From contig CP091726.1 of NCBI GenBank assembly GCA_022009835.1, positions 248,001-312,000 of the forward strand: DNA of 64,000 nucleotides. The letters are read 5' to 3'. Position 1 is the stretch's first letter. Each line of letters begins with the position of its first letter. The translations under genes were made by a program, and so were the position numbers. Positions 1 to 8,233 of this stretch are shown here, in pieces. This stretch comes from Bacilli bacterium (GTDB taxonomy: Bacteria; Bacillota_I; Bacilli_A; RF39; UBA660). The notes under the pieces were generated by a model. That model was not told the origin of the DNA. It made no database searches and saw only the letters and a list, made by a program, of their open reading frames with translations.

Positions 1-2
1 TT

Positions 3-179
3 ATTGCTTATGATTTTGTTAGTGATTTAAATGTTATAGAAAGTAAAAGGCTTGGTATTCCTATTGTATTAATTAAAAAAAGTTTGCTTAAGGATAGTGA
101 TAGGATATATACTGGTTTTAATGATGATGTTGATATTTATAATAGTTTTGATGGATATAGAAATAAAATTGTTAGATAG
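3..179 (+). CDS. C-terminal end of an unrecognised protein (partial)
   Basis: An open frame runs in from the left edge and stops at TAG 177-179, giving about 58 C-terminal residues including the stretch KRLGIPIVLIKK and ending DGYRNKIVR. It stops 15 bases before the tex start, so the two are probably co-transcribed. I do not recognise the family from this fragment. The reading frame itself is well supported by its codon use, which is AT-rich and GAT/GTT-heavy like tex next door. Confidence 0.55.
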   Translation: MAYDFVSDLNVIESKRLGIPIVLIKKSLLKDSDRIYTGFNDDVDIYNSFDGYRNKIVR

Positions 180-194
180 GAAAGGTGATTTGAG

Positions 195-2402
195 ATGAAT
201 GATATTATTATTGATGGTATTGTTAATAATTTAGGTATAAAAAAAGAAAGTGTAATTGCAACTTTAAATTTATTAGATGAAGGTGCTACTATTCCTTTTA
301 TTGCTAGATATAGAAAAGAGGTTACTGGGGCACTTGATGAAGAAAAAATTAGAAGTATTAATGATGTTTATGAGTATCAAGTTAATTTATTTAAAAAGAA
401 AGGAAGATGTTATTAGACTTATTGATGAAAAAAAGGTCTTCTGACTGAAGAAATTAAGGATAATATATTAAAATGTGAAAAAAATTAGTAGATGTTGAAG
501 ATATTTATAGGCCTTATAAGGAAAAAGAAAAAAACTAAAGCTACTGAGGCTATTAAAAAAATGGGTTAGAGCCTCTTGCTAAAAATAATTATGTCTTTTT
601 AAAAAAATGTTGACATTAAGGAAATTGCAAAGTCTTATCTTAATGAAAATGTTAAGGATGTTGAGGCCGCTACTGAAGGTGCTAGTTATATTATTGCTGA
701 ATGGATTAGTGATAATGCTAGCTATCGTAAGTGGATTAGAAATAATATGATGAATAGGGGAATTATTAAAACAAAAAAGAAAAAGAATAGTGAAGATAAT
801 GAAGGTACTTATGAAATGTATTATGATTATGAAGAGAAGATAAAGTTTATTAAACCTCATAGGGTTCTTGCTATTAATAGGGGTGAAAAAGAGGGGGTAC
901 TTTCGGTAAATATTTGTGTAGATGATGATTATATTATTTCTTATTTAGAGGGAAAGATTATCAAAAATAATGATGTGATGTCTGCTGATATAGTTAAAAA
1001 TGCTATTAAAGATAGTTATAAAAGGCTTATTATTCCTAGTATTGAAAGGGAGGTTAGAAGTGAACTTAAGGAAATTAGTGAGGAGGCCGCTATTAAAGTT
1101 TTTGGTGATAATTTAGAAAATCTTATTTTAACACCTCCTATGAAGGATGTTACAGTTCTTGGTTTTGATCCGGCTTTTAGGACTGGATGTAAACTAGCAG
1201 TTGTTAGTCCAACTTCTCAGGTTCTTAATATTTCGGTTATTTATCCTCATGAACCACAAAAATAAATGGGATGAAGCAAAAAAAGTTTTTAATGGATTTA
1301 TTTTAAAAAAAGTATGATGTTGATGTTGTTGCTATTGGTAATGGTACTGCTTCTAGGGAAAGTGAAAAATTAGTTGCAGAAACTATTAGTGAATATAAGG
1401 AAAAAGATGTTAAATATATTATTGTTAGTGAAGCTGGGGCTAGTGTTTATTCTGCTAGTGAACTTGCTATTAAGGAATTTCCTAATTTAACTGTTGAAAA
1501 AAGAAGTGCTATTAGTATAGCAAGAAGATTACAGGATCCTTTGTCAGAACTTGTAAAAATTGATAGTAAGAGTATTGGTGTTGGTCAATATCAACATGAT
1601 GTTAATGAAAAATTAGATGAATCTCTTGATTTTTGTTGTTTCTAAATGTGTTAATAATGTTGGTGTTAATATTAATACTGCTAGTTCATCTATTTTTAAA
1701 AGTATATTTCTGGTCTTACTAGGAATTCTATTGATAAAATAATAAAATATAGGGAAAAATCATGGTAAAATTGTATCTAGAGATGAGCTTATTAAAAATA
1801 AGGTTCTTTCTCCTAAAACATATGAACAATCTATAGGTTTCATGAGAATTATTGATGGAAGTAATCCTATGGATGTTACTTCTATTCATCCAGAAAGCTA
1901 TAATATTTCTTTAAAATTACTTAATATGTATGAATTTAATGTTACTGATCTTGGTAGTAAGAAGTTGAATGATATTTTAAATAATGTTGATATTAATAGT
2001 GTTAGTAGTAGTCTTGGTACTGATATCTATACATTACAGGATATTATTAAATGTCTTTCTAAACCTAATAGAGATTTTAGAGATGATTTTGATAAACCTT
2101 TACTTAAGAGTGATGTTTTAAAAATTGAAGATTTAAAGGTTGGTATGGAACTATCTGGTACAGTTAGAAATGTTGTTGATTTTGGTGCATTCATTGATAT
2201 TGGGCTTCATGATGATGGACTTGTTCATATTTCTAAAATGACTGATAAATTTATTAAGCATCCTAGTGAAGTTGTGGCTGTTGGAGATATTGTAACATGT
2301 TATGTTGATGATATTTCTTTAGAAAGAAATAGGGTTAGTTTATCTTTAATTAATCCTAATTTAGTTAAAAAAATTAATGTTTTTTTATGTAAAAAAAAGT
2401 AA
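195..2402 (+). CDS. tex: Tex, S1-domain RNA-binding transcription accessory protein (frame-broken)
   Basis: Tex proteins bind nucleic acid through a C-terminal S1 domain and belong to the YqgF/HhH transcription-factor family. The N-terminus has the classic ATIPFIARYRKEVTGALDE stretch; the middle carries the YqgF-like part (LGFDPAFRTGCKLAVV) and, after frame joining, GNGTASRESEKLVAE and the helix-hairpin-helix region (SSSIFK...GLTRNSIDKI). The last part is a clear S1 domain: GTVRNVVDFGAFIDIG, then DGLVHISKM. Total length near 730 residues is normal. There are about six frame breaks between 405 and 1770, all next to A or T runs, so this is probably an intact gene with base-count errors. Ribosome site AAAGGTGATTTGAG precedes ATG 195. 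Confidence 0.93.
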
Positions 2403-2429
2403 ATTTTTTGATAAATTTACATAAAATAA

Positions 2430-2459
2430 TTGACAGATGGGCAATTTTTATAGTATCAT
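2430..2459 (+). promoter_or_regulatory. Promoter of tRNA-Gly
   Basis: TTGACA at 2430-2435 and TATCAT at 2454-2459 are separated by 18 bases and lie 17 bases before the tRNA. This is the only consensus promoter between tex and the tRNA. Confidence 0.6.
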
Positions 2460-2476
2460 TATTATTGCCTACTGAT

Positions 2477-2550
2477 GCAGGTGTAGTTTAATGGTAGAAC
2501 CTCAGCCTTCCAAGCTGACTGCGTGAGTTCGATTCTCATCACCTGCTCCA
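2477..2550 (+). tRNA. tRNA-Gly (anticodon TCC)
   Basis: The acceptor stem GCAGGTG pairs with CACCTGC at 2540-2546, followed by T and an encoded CCA. The anticodon loop CTTCCAA carries TCC, and the T-arm has the GTTCGATTC core. The sequence just after the CCA starts the accessory island: the 30 bases from 2545 recur almost unchanged at 19398. tRNA 3' ends are common insertion sites, so this gene is the likely left boundary of the island. Confidence 0.95.
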
Positions 2551-2618
2551 GATTGATAGGAAACTCGAACTTTTCGAGTTTAAGTAATAAATGCTAACTA
2601 GAAATAGTTAGTTTTTTT
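2545..2618 (+). promoter_or_regulatory. GCTCCA module head (a): hairpin plus terminator after the tRNA
   Basis: The tRNA's last six bases GCTCCA (2545-2550) are followed by a 9-bp hairpin (2561-2569 with 2573-2581) and then a terminator: CTAACTA 2594-2600, GAAA loop, TAGTTAG 2605-2611, and seven T. A ribosome site AAGAAAGGA (2628-2634 region) and the small ORF at 2647 follow. The order GCTCCA, hairpin, terminator, AAGAAAGGA, small ORF is repeated at 7600 and 20341. Transcription of the small ORF would have to read through the terminator or start after it. Confidence 0.6.
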
Positions 2619-2646
2619 GTTATTTAAGAAAGGATAGTGATGAGTT

Positions 2647-2921
2647 ATGACAATAGAAACTAAAAAAACTTGTAATAAGTGAAGAATTAAAAAAAGAAAG
2701 ATTGAAATGATATGTAAGTTTGCTTATGTGGAATATTCCTTTACTAATGGATATATTATAAATCTTAAAAAAATACTAATATAGCCTATGTAAAAACCCC
2801 ATATTTTTGAAAGTTAAAGGCAATGACTACTTAATATTTGAAGATAGTGAAAATGTCTTTATAAACGGTTATAATAACAAAAATTAAGTTTAAAGATTTA
2901 GAACAATACTTAAAAAAATGA
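2647..2921 (+). CDS. Small protein in front of recombinase 1 (frame-broken)
   Basis: With three base-count corrections at A/T runs the frame from ATG 2647 to TGA 2919-2921 gives about 92 residues: start MTIETKKLVISEELKKERL, middle KFAYVEYSFTNGYIINLKK, end KIKFKDLEQYLKK. The protein before recombinase 2 (7707-7988) has the same length, an ELKK(G/E)(K/R)L stretch near its start and the ending EIKDLEDYIKKLK, so the two look like diverged homologues. The function is unknown. Position next to a serine recombinase makes an excision or control factor possible, but that is inference. Ribosome site AAGAAAGGA precedes it. Confidence 0.5.
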
Positions 2922-2932
2922 ACTAATATGGT

Positions 2933-2962
2933 TTGACAAACTAAAAAAATAAATGATACAAT
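2933..2962 (+). promoter_or_regulatory. Promoter of recombinase 1 leader
   Basis: TTGACA 2933-2938 and TACAAT 2957-2962, spacing 18. The transcript begins with a leader whose sequence (ATAAAAACCAAT...) resembles the leader of recombinase 2 near 8062-8080. Confidence 0.6.
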
Positions 2963-3020
2963 ATAAAAACCAATAAAAGGAAGCAGTATCTAGTCTTTTT
3001 ATTAGAAAGTGAGGTACTAC

Positions 3021-3110
3021 ATGAAAAAAAGCAAACAAAATATCATATTGAATTTTTATAGGAAGTTAAAGATATTAGTTTAAACTAGTGTTTTTTTAGC
3101 TTCTTTTTTT
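3021..3110 (+). promoter_or_regulatory. Leader peptide and attenuator before recombinase 1
   Basis: GTGAGGTACTAC precedes ATG 3021 of a short ORF ending 3083 (20 codons as read). With two base-count corrections it would read ...KYHIEFIEE..., matching the leader peptide of recombinase 2 (KFYNIEFIEE). Its end overlaps the 5' arm of a long imperfect stem, 3062 to 3103, with GAAG at the base and ACTAGT near the loop, followed by seven T. This is the layout of translation-coupled transcription attenuation. Recombinase 1 starts 18 bases after the T run. Confidence 0.55.
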
Positions 3111-3128
3111 ATTAGAAAAGGAGTTGAT

Positions 3129-5011
3129 ATGAATATGGATGAAAAAATCAAAAGTGCTGGTATATATATTAGAGTTTCTACTTTTGACCAAGCAAGAGAA
3201 GGATTTAGTTTGAGAGAACAAGAAGAAAGATTAAAAGAGTTTTGTAAATTTAAAAGATATAATATTTATAAAGTGTATCAAGATGCAGGAATAAGTGCTA
3301 AAAAAATGACAAAAGACCTGCTTATCAAGAAATGATAGAAGATGTTAAAAAAAGGTAATATTAATGTTATTGTTGCTTTAAAACTAGACAGATTAACTCG
3401 TTCTGTATATGACATTGAAAAATTAATGAAATTTGTTAATGACTATGAATGTGATATAGATTGTATGGCTGATGAATCAAACACTACTACATCCAATGGT
3501 CGTATGGTTATGAGAATAATGACTAGTGTTTCTCAAAAATGAAATTGAAAAGTGTTCTGAAAGAACTAAATTTGGTATGGCAGGTGCAATTAAAAAAACG
3601 GTCATATTCCTAATAGAACTGGATTAGGTTTTTAAAAAGAGAAAACAAAAAGTTAGTACCTGATCCACTAACTAAAGATATAATAGTTAGAATATTTGAT
3701 TTATATTTAGAAGGTAAAAAGTCATCAAGCAATTGCTAATATCTATAATAAAGAAAAAGTATTAGGAAAAAAACTAATTGGTACGATTCTACAATACAAA
3801 AGATATTATCTAATGAACTTTATAAAGGTGATTACGTAAATGGCAAAAAGAACAAAACACCCAACTTATTATGAAAAATGTTATTGAACCTATTGTTTCA
3901 AAAAGAGAAATGGGAAAGTTGTCAGTATCAAAAAAATTAAGAAATGCTAGACATTATGAAAGAACAGCAACTTATTTATTTACTAATAAGTTAAAATGTT
4001 CTAAATGTGGTAATTTTTCTAGGTGGTCATGCTACTACAAAAAAACTAATGGTAAAAAAATACTATTACTATAAATGTAATACTTGTAAAAACTTATTTC
4101 AATGAAATAGATATTGAAAAAAAGAATTAAAAAGCATTTATGCTAGAACTTGCTAAACAAGATGACCTTATTAATAATTACTATACGCCATTTATTAAAT
4201 CAAAATTAGAAGATAAAACAGAAGATTATAAAAAAAGAAATTAAAGATTTAGATAAACAACTAGATAGAATTAAAAACAGCTTATATTAAAGGTGTTGTA
4301 AAAACTAGAAGATTTTTGATAAAGAAATAAAACATATCGAATATCAAAAATCTGATTTAGAAAAAAAGGCAAAAAGGACAAAAAAACAATATGAGGATTT
4401 AAGTTTCACCCTTAATGATTTATTAATTATACAAGATATACAAGAAATAGAATTTTTATACTAACCCAGATGTTTTTAAATAATTGGTCTAATAAATCAA
4501 AAGAAGATAAACAAAAAAATAATTGGTAAATATATTGATAATATAACTATTGAAAAAGAAAAAAACAATAAATTTGAAATATCTAATATTGAATTTAGAA
4601 AAAAATTATTTAGAGGATATGATATATAATCACTATAAATTTAATACACCTTGTAATGTGTATATGTATGAAGATGAATATGGAATACCACTAAAAACTA
4701 AATCATGAACTTAAAAACTATGAAAGAAGCAGAAAAATTATTTTTAAAAAGATTAGAAAAAAATATGTTGGAGATTATAAATTAAACTATTATATAAGTG
4801 AAATTGATGAAAAAAAGAAAATAGATTTAATTATACTCAAAATAACGATGTTGAAAAAAATAATTAGATTAATTGGTATTGGAGATAAGAGAAAAAAAGA
4901 TGATTTTTAAATTAGGCGTTATTACTTTAGACTTATCTATGTTTAAAGATAAAAGATGGGAAAAGAAATTTATAAGAAACTATTTGATAAATTAGAAAAA
5001 AAGAAAGACTA
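3129..5011 (+). CDS. Large serine recombinase 1 (frame-broken)
   Basis: Site-specific integrase of the large serine recombinase family. The catalytic domain starts at about residue 8: AGIYIRVSTFDQAREGFS, with catalytic Ser in RVST, then KLDRLTRSVYD and SERTKFGMAGAI. The recombinase and zinc-ribbon domains follow (CSKCGNFLGG...YYYKCNTCK after joining), then a coiled coil. Joined length is about 627 residues; the part after residue 480 is an extension ending in FKLGVITLDLSMF, with a counterpart in recombinase 2. There are about twelve frame breaks, all at A runs. The sequence is clearly related to recombinase 2, so modules 1 and 2 belong to one element family. Start ATG 3129 follows AAAAGGAGTTGAT. 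Confidence 0.88.
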
Positions 5012-5036
5012 ACATAGCCAAAATTATGTTAGTCTT
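5003..5036 (+). terminator. Terminator of recombinase 1
   Basis: A perfect 13-bp stem (5003-5015 with 5024-5036), 8-base loop, overlaps the recombinase stop codon. The 3' T tract is short. Confidence 0.65.
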
Positions 5037-5141
5037 TAATCATCCTATAAATTTTTACAAAAAAAATAATCAAGTAGGATGATTTAATAAATATTAAATG
5101 CTTTATTTTTATAAGGTTTAACTTTCATATCAACCTAATAT

Positions 5142-5237
5142 CAACCTACCTCGTAGGTTGAATTTCGTAAGTACGAAATCAGTATTGTGTAACACTATAC
5201 CCTTATGAAATAAGGAAAAAGTTTAGTATAGTTGCAC
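5142..5237. other. Triple inverted-repeat region, possible oriT
   Basis: Three consecutive inverted repeats: CAACCTA/TAGGTTG (5142-5160), ATTTCGT/ACGAAAT (5162-5179), and a longer imperfect pair (5187-5200 with 5224-5237). On the minus strand the third contains GTATAGTGTTACAC, which resembles the TAGTGTG/TTA nick region known for MobV-type plasmids such as pMV158. Module 1 has no relaxase of its own, so this could be an oriT used in trans, for instance by the MobV protein of module 2. The assignment is tentative. The stretch 5037-5340 holds no gene. Confidence 0.35.
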
Positions 5238-5369
5238 AAGTTTCTTATCCTGCTTTTTTTCACATATACTAATATTTATATATGAAATCATCCTATTTAT
5301 AAAAAAAGTAAAAAAAGATCAACTATTAAAGTTGATCTCAACGATAAATTGTAATTTATTATTTATTAT

Positions 5370-5894
5370 TTATTTCTTTTTAACAAATATTATTCCAAGT
5401 ATTGCTGTTATAACAATAACCATAAGTGGAGCTACTTTGAAATATACCCATTCAAACGAATGCCATAAAGTTCCAATTACTGACCACTCTGGATCACTAT
5501 AATCCCATGATTGATATGGACTTCCTAATATTGCTAATAAGATAAATAATATTATTAAACATACATCAGCAACTATTAATGTATTAACTAACATTTTTTT
5601 CTTTTTTTGCTTTTTGTTTCATTGCTAATTGTTCATTAATGACTTCTAACTTTTCTGATATTACTTTTTAAATCATTTTTTTCTTTTTTTCTTCTATACT
5701 TTCACCTAGAATTTCACTAACGGGTGTTTCTAATATTTCTGATATAGTCATTAACATTTCAGCATCTGGTACAGATAAACCTGATTCCCATTTTTGAAAC
5801 TGTTTGTCTAACAACATGTAATTTGATGCTTAATTCTTCTTGTGAAAGTCCTTTATTTTTTTCTTAATATTTTTTTAAATTATCTTTTTAACAT
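5370..5894 (-). CDS. XRE-family regulator with C-terminal membrane segments (frame-broken)
   Basis: Reading from ATG at 5892-5894 after ATAGGAGAAAG-like ribosome site and joining frames at A runs gives about 170 residues. The N-terminal helix-turn-helix is standard: GLSQEELSIKLHVVRQTVSKWESG, then VPDAEMLMTISEILETPVSEILGE. A charged coiled segment links to two hydrophobic helices (LIVADVCLIILFILLAILG and VAPLMVIVITAILGIIFV). This is a membrane-tethered DNA-binding protein, a common Firmicutes form. It probably responds to an envelope signal. A second one of the same design lies at 6811-7367, with a secreted protein gene between them. Confidence 0.75.
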
Positions 5895-6057
5895 AATACA
5901 CTTTCTCCTTTCATCAAATTCAGTTTATTATAAAAAAATACCCGTTGCCGCAAGCAATGCTTTTTTTAACATAACGATAAATTGTAATTTGTCTTTTTAC
6001 AATAATAGCATAAAAAAAGGAAAAGTAGTTATTGTTAATCAACTATTGCATTTTTTT

Positions 6058-6633
6058 CTAATTCTCATAAATACTTTTTAAATCTTTCTCTGTCTACATT
6101 CTCTTGATTATTAATATAGTCCAAGTATTTTTTTCTTTATTTTCTTCTGTATATGGAGTATCAGAATATAAATCTTGTAATAATATTGTTCCGTTTGGCT
6201 GTCCAATACCCACAAATATATAATTTTTCACCTATCTTTGGTAATTCCTCATCCGTTATATAATCACCTTTATGCAATATAAGAGTTCCATCTTTATCAT
6301 ATCCACCAGGATAAGTTACTTTTAATTATATTTTTGTAGATCACCCTTCAAATTTTTCTGTTACCTCGATTTCATATATAGTTCTAGCTGAGCCATAATC
6401 TGAGAATGTCCTTTCAATTTCCTTATCTACCTTTCCTATAAACACATAATCAGCAAATCCAACTTGATAATATGGATTTGTTTCTTCATTCACAAGTACT
6501 GTATCATAATTTAATTTGCCATTTGGCTTATAATTTGAATTTCTATTGTTAAAGTACCAAATTACACCACAAATCATAGCAATTATAAAGATAACTAAAA
6601 TAGATAAAATAATAATTTTTTTCTTTTTTTCAT
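6058..6633 (-). CDS. Secreted or membrane-anchored protein of unknown function (frame-broken)
   Basis: From ATG 6631-6633, behind AAAGGAGGTATTGTT, joined frames give about 190 residues. The N-terminus is a lysine run followed by a hydrophobic helix (IIILSILVIFIIAMICGVIWYF), a signal anchor. The rest is outside the membrane: FADYVFIGKVDKEI, then RTIYEIEVTEKFEG, then IIKVTYPGGYDKDGTLILHK, ending RERFKSIYEN. The 'ADxVFxGKV...YEIEVxxxFxG' layout is seen in many small Firmicutes surface proteins and recalls a netrin-like OB fold, but I cannot confirm this. It lies between two membrane-tethered XRE regulators on the same strand. Confidence 0.6.
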
Positions 6634-6810
6634 AACAATACCTCCTTTATTTTTGTTCTTATTTTTAATAAAAAAATAAGCTTTAATTCTACTAATAATC
6701 AACTACATAGTAACATATTTTTAAAAAAAGTTACAACTTTTTGTTCAAAAAAATGATTATCGGCAAATTACTATTTATTTAACAAATCACTAAATTGTAA
6801 TTTGTAATTA

Positions 6811-7367
6811 TTATTCTGATGGGCAATTATAATTTGTATTTTTTTAAATGTTGGAATTACCGTTATTACATCATCGCTAACACAATAATAAGTATCAATT
6901 AAAAATACCTTTGTCTACATAACTATCACTATCATTAGCATCTTCAATTCTCCAACTTATTATTGGGCCATTTTTTTAAATACTATTGCTTGAATTGTGT
7001 CTAATATTACAATTGACAAAATAGTAATAACTATTGTTAATAATATTATTATAAACTTATTCTTTTTTTACCTTTTTTTATTTCTTTTTGCAGAATAATC
7101 AAGTGTATCAATTAAAGTTTCCTCACTTTTTTTGAATCGATTTCTTCTTTAGTAAATCTCTCACCATTTAATATTTCCGTAACCGAGACTTCTAAAATGT
7201 GACTTAATGGTTTTTAACAATGACAAATCCATTAAGCCCAATCCTCTTTCCCACTTGCTTACAGCATTTTTTTGGTTATCCCTAATTTTTTTCTGCTAAC
7301 TGTTCTTGAGTTAATTTTTGCTTTCTTAATTTAGCAATAAATTTTTCCTATTTTTTTCTTGATTCAT
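6811..7367 (-). CDS. XRE-family regulator with one TM segment and an extracellular tail (frame-broken)
   Basis: Starting at 7367 and joining frames at A runs, the protein (about 180 residues) begins MNQEKIGKFIAKLRKQK, then LTQEQLAEKLGITKNAVSKWERG, a typical XRE helix-turn-helix. A charged linker follows, then one helix (FIIILLTIVITILSIVIL) and an outer tail of about 55 residues (SWRIEDANDSDSYVDKGIFLIDTYYCVSDDVITVIPTF). The layout suggests a sensor that binds DNA on the inside and a ligand on the outside. It is the first gene of a minus-strand group of three that ends at 5370. Confidence 0.75.
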
Positions 7368-7498
7368 TTTATCACCATCCAAGAACAATATATCAATTTT
7401 TTTATCTAATATTAAACATACTATTAGTTCACTTTCAAATTACTATTTGTCTTTTCAGTTCCTATTATATCATTTTATTTACTTAAAATATTAAAATG

Positions 7499-7685
7499 TT
7501 GGTTAATTTTACTAAAATCATGTTATACTAATTTTAGTTAGCAGTTGTTACTACCTATAAATTGTTGCTTTTAATGGTTGTTTTACCAGAACCTTAAGGG
7601 CTCCATTGGGAAATCTGTTCGAACTTTTATGTTTGAACTTAATATAGAAAAAGTATCAATTTCTAAATGAAGTTGATATTTTTTT
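7499..7685 (+). promoter_or_regulatory. Promoter and GCTCCA leader (b) heading module 2
   Basis: Extended -10 TGTTATACT (TATACT 7524-7529) with a weak -35 TTGGTT at 7499. The leader contains GCTCCA at 7600-7605, a hairpin GTTCGAAC/GTTTGAAC (7617-7638) and a terminator: 10-bp stem 7654-7663 with 7669-7678, then seven T. The ribosome site AAGAAAGGA and the small ORF at 7707 follow. The loop and stem CGAACTTTTAT recur in leader (d) at 19419-19428. It is not a tRNA: no cloverleaf forms upstream of GCTCCA. Confidence 0.55.
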
Positions 7686-7706
7686 GTGTTAAGAAAGGAT
7701 TTAATT

Positions 7707-7988
7707 ATGATTAATATTATTAGTAAACCAATAGAGTTTGATACTGAATTAAAAAAAGGAAAATTGAGTTTATATGTGATTTTTTTGTAATACTAAACCG
7801 AAAAATAATAAATGGTAATATAAGAAATATAGAACACTCTAATTTATCTTATATTGAACCACATAGAGTTATTATTAAAGGAATTACTTTCCTAGCATTT
7901 AATTATTCTAAAATACTCTATATCGGTAATCTATCAAATTCTATTGAGATTAAAAGATTTAGAAGATTATATAAAAAAATTGAAATAG
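7707..7988 (+). CDS. Small protein in front of recombinase 2 (frame-broken)
   Basis: About 94 residues from ATG 7707 to TAG 7986-7988 after base-count corrections: start MINIISKPIEFDTELKKGKL, middle YIEPHRVIIKGITFLAFNYS, end SIEIKDLEDYIKKLK. The length, the ELKKGKL block and the KDLExYxKK ending match the small protein at 2647-2921, so each of the two related recombinases has one copy directly upstream. Function unknown; a recombination directionality or regulatory factor is one possibility. Ribosome site AAGAAAGGA. Confidence 0.6.
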
Positions 7989-8021
7989 TTATTTAAATAT
8001 CAACTTCAACTAATACTACTT

Positions 8022-8066
8022 ATTCCCTAAACAGGGAATTGACAAATCATAAAAAAGTGATATTAT
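8022..8066 (+). promoter_or_regulatory. Promoter and operator-like repeat of recombinase 2
   Basis: An inverted repeat ATTCCCT/AGGGAAT (8022-8028, 8033-8039) touches the -35 TTGACA (8039-8044); the -10 is TATTAT (8061-8066). The repeat is well placed to be a repressor site, which is inference. Confidence 0.5.
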
Positions 8067-8111
8067 AAATAACCAATGAAAGAGGTATTCTCTAGAAAGA
8101 GAGGTACATCT

Positions 8112-8211
8112 ATGAAATATAAACATAAAATATCGAAATTTTATAATATTGAATTTATTGAGGAGTCAGTAGTATTTAGACTTTACTAGATACTATTGTC
8201 TCCTCTTTTTT
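8112..8211 (+). promoter_or_regulatory. Leader peptide and attenuator before recombinase 2
   Basis: GAGAGGTACATCT precedes ATG 8112 of a 25-residue peptide ending at TAG 8187-8189, intact as read. It includes KFYNIEFIEESVVF. Its last third overlaps the 5' arm of a 16-bp stem (8160-8175 with 8190-8205; one mismatch, one G-T) followed by six T. Translation of the peptide would open the stem. The same arrangement, with a related peptide, precedes recombinase 1. Confidence 0.7.
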
Positions 8212-8233
8212 AGTAAAAAGGAATGATTGTTTA

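Noticed and set aside
195..2402. tex as a pseudogene
   Set aside because: All domains are present in order and the breaks are single-base changes at A/T runs, as in essential genes of this window.
7530..7690. Known riboswitch or T-box in leader (b)
   Set aside because: No AGGGTGGNACC T-box core and no match to riboswitch consensus sequences I know; left as an unknown leader.
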